Shown: positions 51,801 through 60,541 of the stretch, piece after piece
Numbering within the stretch: the stretch's first letter is position 1
How the letters are laid out: each line of letters begins with the position of its first letter
Assembly: GCA_039621445.1 (NCBI GenBank)
Contig: CP154957.1
Coordinates: 9,219,071-9,283,070, forward strand
Direction of reading: 5' to 3'
Source: Euglena gracilis
Lineage: Eukaryota; Euglenida; Euglenophyceae; Euglenales
DNA: 64,000 bases
Notes under the pieces: model-generated
Databases searched by the model: none
Told to the model about the DNA's origin: nothing
Seen by the model: the letters and a program-made list of their open reading frames with translations, nothing else
Made by a program: the position numbers and the translations under genes

Positions 51801-54800
51801 ACTGAAGTCGTGGCAAATGTAAGTGCCTCCACTGGTATGGGGCGAAAACGGCCATCGCCGAACCTGCTCCTCTCATGCCACCATTTCATCTGACCCTGCA
51901 ATAGGAAGCGGAGACACGCTTCCCCTGTCTAGTGGTCTCCAGCAGAGGATGGTGCAATGAGGCTTCTTTCGGTGACGTTCGTTTTAGCGGGGTAATGAGG
52001 TTGGATGATGTCCAATGTTGATAAGGTTGATGCCAGACCTGAAGCTGCTGAACTGTTGTGACATGAAGTGGAGGAATCGGAGAACTGTTTCCCCCAAAAA
52101 ATTTAACATGAAGCGGAAACCCGCTTCCGCCGATGCGAAAACTCAAAATGTGCACTTTAAGCTCTTTCCGGAAGTTTTCTGGGAAGCGATTTTTCGCTTC
52201 CTCCCCCAAAAAAGGAGCGGATTCCCGCTTCCCCTCGTACATTATCAAAAAACCTCCAAAACTTTTAAGTCAAAACTGACACCAAAAAATCTTGCGGGGT
52301 TTTTGGTGCTGATTTCAGGGTCGATTTCCGGTCCGCCCAGTCAAACTTCCGCCGCCTAAGATAGAATGGGGATTTTTTGTTCACACTGAAATTTGAAGTT
52401 TTGAAGTTTTGAAGTTTGTGCAATTGCATTTTAGAAAAGAAAAATTGCAAGCGACTATTTTTCCCTCAATGTTTTCTGGATTTGCCCCGTCAGTGGCTGT
52501 TATCCCCCCCCCCGGCGGAGAGGTCGCAGTGCCTGAGAAGTAGTTGGGTTCCCCCGCCTGCCCCCGCGCATGCCGGACGGGCACGAGATCCTGCTGGCCC
52601 ACTGGAACGCCACTGCCGGCCGCATCGACTTCCTCACCGACCTCCGCTTCAAGTCCATGTGCCTCGGTGTGTGCGCCGCCGACCAAGTGCATACCCAGGG
52701 GCCGCTTTGTGCCAACGTCGAAGAGTTTTACATCACAAAATTGACCCCCCAGATAGTTGGTCCCTTGGTCCCACTTTTTTTAGGGGTGGTGGGTGGGAGA
52801 CCCCCCCTCCCCCTGTCTCAAAGTTAATTGCTGTGCCTGCACCCACAACAAATGTCATTTGGTTTTCTTTGGATGTGTAGATATGGGGTGGAGAATGCAC
52901 CTTTCCGAAAGGCTTGCCATTCATTCCCTTTGGGAACTGGGCTTCACGGGACCCCCCCCCCTAAAAGGACCTTTTGTATCCTTGCTCCTGATTCGCCTCC
53001 CCACCAAGTCTTCCTGTATAGCTCTGCGGGGGGAGGGAGTAGGAAGCTGGGAGCATGCACCTCATCAGCAACTCCCACAGTTCTGAAAAATCCCAACAAT
53101 CCCCGGCAACTCCCGACAGTTGCGTTTTTCTTTTTTGCCTTTCGCAGGTGGGGTTCCAACAATTCTCGACAGTTTTCCAACAATTCCCAACGCATCCCAA
53201 TAAGTCCCAACAACATGGGGAAAGTTTGCAACAGACATGATGAAAAGCAATAACAAAATGCTTTGGATCGAACCCCTCCGAATAATGTTGATCAGTCCCC
53301 ACCTCCAGTGCCAAAACCAACGTGACCAGTGGGCGGGGGACTCGGTGATGTGGAGCGGTTTGCAGCCTGGGGGGTAGGGTTTGATGTCCTTCTGCCTGCC
53401 TAGCACCCTCAGACAGAACTCTGTTGTTCTTGTTTTTTGGGATTTGCAACATTGTCAAAATTTGTCGGGAATATCAGGAATTGCCGGGAATTGCCAGCGA
53501 TTGACAGGAATTGCCTGCAACTGTTGGGCATTATCAGGAATTATCAGGAATTGTTGGAAACTGGCGGCATTTGCCGGTTGTTGGGTGTTGTCGGGAATCG
53601 TCGAATCGTCGGGAATTGTCGGGAATTGTTGGAACTTTGGTAATTACTGGGCCTGGCCACCGCCCCCTGCCCGCGGCTCCACTGCCACCAAGCTTGCCCT
53701 CGCCGGGCAGAGCGGCGCCCTCTTCGGCCAGGACTACCGCCCCCGGCCCGTGGCGGCGGGTAGCCACGCTGCTGCTTTTGTGTTTGGTATTATTGTGAAC
53801 AACCCTCCAGCCTGAGGAGAGGTTCATTCAGGAAACACTGAACGTTGTTTGTGTGTGTGTGTGTGTGTGTGAGGTGGGGGATTGATAACTGCAATTTTTC
53901 ACAATTTCCATGATTTCCGCAATTTCCAGATCTCTTCAATTTTTCTGCAGTTTTTCCTTTTCCACAATTTTCCTCCATGGGTCTGAAATGGAAGACGAAA
54001 TGAGTTCTGATTTCTTGGACGCCTCACAAGGAAACCCAAGTGCTTTTTGGCGATTTAGATGCAGATTTGCCAAAATTTGCCAAATTTTACAAGATTCGGC
54101 AAAATTTGGCGATTTCTGCTATTTTTTTGTATTTTTTTTCCTAAGGCCTCCGATATCAATCCCCCCTCTCTGTGTGAGGAACAGGAATGGACCCACTCTG
54201 GTCGGAATGACGGAGGGCAGGCCTATAAGTCATTGAGTGTATTTGTATATTGCATTTTTCATCTACACATCCACATCCATATCCATATCATACACATACA
54301 TATAGTTCATCCATACAGTACATATAGTTCATCCATACAGTACATATAGTTCATCCCTACAGTACATATAGTTCATCCACACAGTACATATGGTTCATCC
54401 ATACAGTACATATTGTTCATCCATACAGTATATAGTTCATCCATACCATATCCATATGGTACGGATGGTTATCCACACATACATACATAACATACACAAC
54501 TACGTACATCGTAGTTGGGGAAGGTGGAACTCCAGTTTGTGGGAGAGCCTCTTGAGAACGCATTTTCTGCACGCTGGGTCTGAAGTCAACAACTTGGTTC
54601 GCCGCTGGCCCCACACAGGAGTGTTGGGGGTGCCTGGCAGCCAGCAGCCTGCCGGCTACCGGCCCCTCCTCGGCCTCGGCCTGGCCCTCGTCTACAACGT
54701 GCGGCAGGTGCGCATGCGAGCAGACTTCATGGACCCCGTTGCTGGCGCCGTGGACGCCATCAACAACTGGTCCGCAACGCGCGCCTGGGGTGCTCTCTGA

Positions 54801-57800
54801 ACTCCCCTCTGCGTATGTGCCTCATTGGCGGTCCCATGAAGAGTTCTTTTTCTTGTTGAGCTTATAGCCCTCGCGCTGCAACAATGGTTAGGGAGGCTCA
54901 GCCCCCCTTGCATCAGTGCGATGTGGCCATGGGGCGTACAGTTCCCGATTCAGTTGAATGGGTGGGACCTCAAACCTTCCACCAATTTTCCATGAGCTGC
55001 AAGGCACCAGTATATGCTGGTGGTACGGTGCCCTCTCCCCAGGGGGGCTGTCTGGATCAGGGGTGGGCAGCATTAATGCGTGTACACCCCCTGGGACTGG
55101 GGACCAGCTGGGATGTCACGGGAGGTTGGTTCGTGAGAGGTAGGTGCCGCGGCCGGCCAGTTGGTAGGTAGGTAGGTAGGTCGGAAGGTGCCGCGGTCGG
55201 TTGGAGTAGCTGGGACCTTGTAGGGGCCAATTTATCACGTTTCTGAGCAACTGGCTGCAGCTACACTCAAAAGCTTCAAGACTTCAAGAAGAAAAACGGT
55301 TTTGGGTTAGGGTAGCCGTTGGTTGGGCTGCGGCCGGCCGCAGCCCAACCAGCTACGGTTAATTGTTTGGGCCGTGGCTGGCCGCGGCCGGCCACGACCC
55401 AACTAAAAGCTGTGATTGGGTGGCCGCAGCCGGCCACCACCCAACCAAAGTGGCGATTTGGTTGGGCGGCAGCCAGCCGCAGCCGGCCGCGACCCTGCCT
55501 CCCACGAACCAACCTCCCGTGACCTACTATCTCTGGGGACTCATTATTTGTTTCTTTCAAGTGAAATTTGTTAGGATCGGCCCAGGTGATGGATCCGCAA
55601 CCCCTCCACTTGGGGATGGATCCTGGGGGGAGATGATGGGGGGAGATGAGGGGGGGAGGTGCTTGCTATGGGCAGGCAGCAGCCAAAACCATAGCCCCAT
55701 GGGAGGAAACAAAAGTTATTCTGGGAGGGGGGTCTGACCTTTCTGCAGGGGGGGGGGGGGATTGATATCCGCAATTTTTCCGCAATTTCCGCAATTTTCC
55801 GCAATTTCCGCAATTTTTTCTGCATTTTTTCGCAGATTTTTTTTCCCCACCACCGAAGATGGAAGATGAGTTCAGGCCATTCTTCAAATGGATCAACAAG
55901 TGTGCTATTGTGTTTTGTTTTTTCCCCCCCAGTTTATCAATTTTTCTCACAGGTGCACCACTGGTCACAGGATTGGGTGCGTCCTACCTGTGCATAGAAC
56001 TTCAAGCGTGTTGATTTGTGCTCGCCTGCATCGACGTGGGTGTTGCGGTGTTCTGAACCTCACAATTGAAAAATTTCTAAGTCCCCTCAAGCAGAAATGT
56101 GTATATTCCCGATATCAATTTTTCCGCAATTTTTCCGCAATTTCCGCAATTTTTCCGCAATTTTTCCGCAATTTTTCCGCAATTTTTCCGAAGGCCTCCG
56201 ATATCAATTATCCCCCCCTGCTTTCTGTGACGTGGCGACCAGGAAACGCTATGATTCTGGGCAACTTTTGGTGGATTCGGGGGGGGGGGGTGTAGTCCTA
56301 TTTTTAGGAATTTTGGATTGGTGCGGCGAAAACTGGTAGCATTTAGGATACAATTTTGGCCATACGTTATGTCCCCATTTCGATAGATACTGGGCAACAC
56401 CGTTTGCCTGAAATTCGCCCCCATTATTCCTGTTTTTCCAGAGCCGATTCTCCACGTTGCAGTTTCCTCCGCCGGGCTGCCAGAGTGCAACTGGATATGT
56501 GGGGCATGTGTGTCACCGATCGGGGGGGGCTTGTTGGTGGCTAACCCTAGTGGAAGTCGAATGCCATTTGTCACAGCACAACCCAACTCGAACGGCCCTT
56601 TGGGCCATCCGGAGGGCGCCCCAGCGGCGAGAACTTCACCGACCCCAGCCGGCGCCAGAACACGCAGGAGATCGTGCTGGCCAACAACGAGAGTGGGACG
56701 TTGCTGGTGATGCCCGCGCCACCGGCAGCGATGCCCCCCCCCCCCAGACAACAAAGACGGTTGATGAATGACCAGCCAGGGCTGAACGGTGGAGGGAGGT
56801 GCTGTACTCCCGGAGACCTTGGTTGGTCGTCCTTTTGTTTCCCGTGGCGCTGATTTTCAGTTTGAAATTTCAGTTCAGCGCCGAAGGAATTTCGTATCCA
56901 CCAGCCAAATTTGAATTAGCTGTAGTTTGGGGTACTGTGGACCCTTAAGCAGAAGGCTCCCGCCACCCCCCCCAAAAAAAAACAATCAATCACTCCAACC
57001 CCCCCCCTTCTGGTTTGCAAAGTGACCAACTGGTTTTTGAGACGACAGATAAAGCAGGGTCTCTGGGGTTAATATGAGTAATGAAATTGAAACTGAAACA
57101 AGAGCACGGGACTATTTTTTAAATGTCAGTTTTTTCCTGCCCATGGTTTTGTCTCTCTGGTGCAAATGGAGCACATTGAGACATTGGTACCCAAAAACAA
57201 TTGTGGGTGTTGTTTCTGTTTGAGAGCCAGGGTTGTTTAAAGAATGATTATTATTCTTATTATTATCTGGGCTGGATTTCATATCAGTCATAATTTTTAT
57301 GCTCAAAAAGACCTAAAAAGTGCTGAAATCTCTTGCTGAATTTTTCAGATAATTTGTGTGATTTGATGTTCATACTAATTTGGGTTCATTCGTCCAAGAA
57401 CTTCAGAGGAAAAAAGCACGCTGAGATGTCAGAAGGAAACGCCTTGTTCAGATTTCAAAACTTCCGAGTTTCCACCATCACATCCCCAAAACATCTTCTT
57501 GGTGGGGGCGGAAATGGGCGGATGCACCTTTTCCAAGCTTGACAGGGACACTGCGCCGGTGACCGGTGGGGACCGCCATGCAAGCCTGTGATGCAGCGTG
57601 CCTGGCCACCGCCGATTTGAACGCGATGCCCATTGCTGCCTCCCAGGCCGGTCAACGGTGGCCCCAGAAGGCAAACTGGTTTGTACGGTTTCAGGTTTAG
57701 TTTTCCAAACATTGCATTCTTATTACATATACATGATGTTTCCATTGCACTTGTACATCACTTCCTTCCCCCAAGGGGAAATTGTTCTTTTTCCACGAGT

Positions 57801-60346
57801 GCAAGTCAAGGTGGCAATTGTCCAGGATTTCCCAACAGGGTGACAACTGCAAGGAATTGTTGACACTCTCGTGGGAGTGACAACCTCCATGATGCATCAT
57901 TCAAAGACATGTGTGTGTAATTTCAGTTTAATATGCCTATGTATTGTATTTGTGTTAATTGTATTGTTATTGCATTATTATTGTTTTGTATTGTATTGCA
58001 CATGCCTATGTATTGGCAATGGCCTCCTCCAAACTGACAGGCAGACTGGGGGGTTGCTGTTAGAAAACGGTGTTGGTGTTGGTCTTGTTAAGCTTGTGTT
58101 GTGTGGCGCAGGCCTCACAGGGTTCGGCCCACCAGGGACCGTTGGGAAATCACAGCACACGCCACACATCCGCGGAACAGGCACCCGTGAGCCCCACCGC
58201 AGCCGTGTCGCCAGGCCCAGCCTGCCCGGGCCGTGCAGGGGCTGAATGGCACGGCCGAGACGGCGGACTTCAACGGCGAGGCGACGCTGTGCGCGTTCGG
58301 CCCCATGCCCGTGTCCGGCATCGGGACCAAGCGCCTGTAAATGACTGCAGATGACTGTGTGTCACTGGGCGTGGCTGGGCGTGGGTGCATGTGACCGTAC
58401 GTGAGGACTGTGGCTGGGCGTGACTACGTGTGACTGCGTGTGACCCGATGTGACTTCGCACGACTGGGCCAGGCCTGGGATTCTGGGCGACCACAGGTGC
58501 TTGATTGGGATGGAGATAAAGTTGACCCGGGAGGAGTTTCTGGATGAGCAGGGGGCGAGCTGTCTTCCTACTGTCCATTATGGTTTTCTTTTGATGGCAA
58601 CGAAACACATTTCCCTGATTCAGGGATGCCGAGACAAAGTTAGATCTCCCCAGATTTTAAGGTATGACATGAGAGCTTAGACAGAAGTGCTGGAGGGGAT
58701 GTTTGGGTATCCCTGAGTCAAGTGACCATCCGACCCATTCAAACAAGCCTCCAAAAAACTCTTCAAAAATTGGATCGCCCTTCCATGCTCCAATGGCAGC
58801 AGAGTGAGTAAGACCCCACTCCCCCATCTACCCTCTCCATTGCAGGGTTTTTTTCCGGTCCCGCCCCCCGGGGGGGGGGGGGGGGGTGGGGTGGGGGGGT
58901 CTGGCCGAGCCCCCTCCCCCCGGGGGGGTTCCCCCCAGGGGGTGGTGGGAAATATTTTTCGACGCCAAAAGCGCCGAAAATTTTTGGTGTTTCTCGTGCT
59001 ATTTTTTAGCATTTTCGCGATTTTTTGCCATTTTTGGGGGAAATTGAGTGGGTCCCCCGGGACCCCCCCCCCAGGGGCCCCCAGGCCAGCCCTCCTGCGG
59101 GCGACTTCTTCCACGACCTGGGCGGCACCCTGGACTACCTCAACGCCCACATGTCCGGCACGCTGGAGGTCGAGTTCGGTGCACAGGCGAAACCGAACGA
59201 GACCACTGTGGTGCCCGCACAGGCGTGGCTGGAAGTTCCGCCCCGCCGTTGTCATCCGTCCCCGGGCATCCACCGATTTATTTGACGGAGATTTCCCATT
59301 TCGGCGGCAAAGACAAACCCAGCAATAAAATTATGATGAATAAAAATGTTCTGTGACCTCAATGTTAATGAACAATGTTCTGCAACTTCAACGTTCGCAA
59401 CATACGGGCTGGAAAGTTTTTGCGGGGAATGGGGAATCATCACCTCCTTGTTCTGACCCTCACAGAGCTTTTTTGAAGCGTATTAAGTTCCAAGGATCTG
59501 CCCTCCCTCACACACGTTCTGTTCTGAATCCCCTGCACTGACCATTGCCCTTGGAATCAAGCATACCAAGCGTTTCGAATGTGATGCATTTGCGTGTGCT
59601 TTCTTTGCACCATACTCATTATTTGTCTGCCCTGTTTCATATTGCTGCATGTCCTCTCACAGTCTCAACCTCTTGTTCCCACCCGCATGTGTTTCATTTC
59701 GGCTTTTCGGCTTTTTTGCCACTTTTCTCACATTTGGCTGGCAAAACGGCTTTCACGACATTTTGCCGAAAAGCAATTTTGAAACTAATCCCCGCAAGTA
59801 TTGCTGTCGGCAGTCGTCCGGGAAGGAGAACAAGTGTCAAGCCGTGTTGCGTCCCTCCATGTGGGCCTGTCCGCGGCGTGCATTTCTTCACCGCGTGGCA
59901 CTTCGCGGACGAGTGCGGGGCAGCGTGCGGTACGTTCCCCGGCAACCTGGCGTACCTGCAGCAGGCCATCGCCACAGGGGCGTCCGGCGTGACGAATGGG
60001 ATCGATTACCGGCCGGGGGCTGTCCTGGAGGATACGCCCAGCGTCCTGCATTCCAGCGTCCTCCGTTTGGCAGCTTGAGCGCTGCTGAAGCAAACACCCT
60101 TTGTGTTTTGTGTGAAAATCTGATTTGCAGACCATGATCGAGGCGAAGCAGGTAGCCTTTCATTTCCAATTCTCATCTATGAAATGCAAACCAAAAAGTT
60201 GGCCAAGGGATCATATGTGAATGACAAAGATGCAAATTCCCCACCATGCAGTTTCAAATTTTCCAACTGTACGCCAAATGATCTTCCTCATACTGTGCAT
60301 TCCTGGATCTCAAAATCCAGCATGAACACACCTGTACACACAACAC

Positions 60347-60437
<91 letters not shown>

Positions 60438-60495
60438 CACACACACACACACACGCAACACACGCACACACACACACACAACACACCACACCACA

Positions 60496-60541
<46 letters not shown>

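Noticed and set aside
58310-59160. Direct join of receptor exon 18 to 59157 through TGTCCGGCA
   Set aside because: The 9-bp match is attractive, but it would drop the last strand of Cache 2 (MEIKLTREEF) and the helix DYLNAH, both of which fit the repeat pattern.
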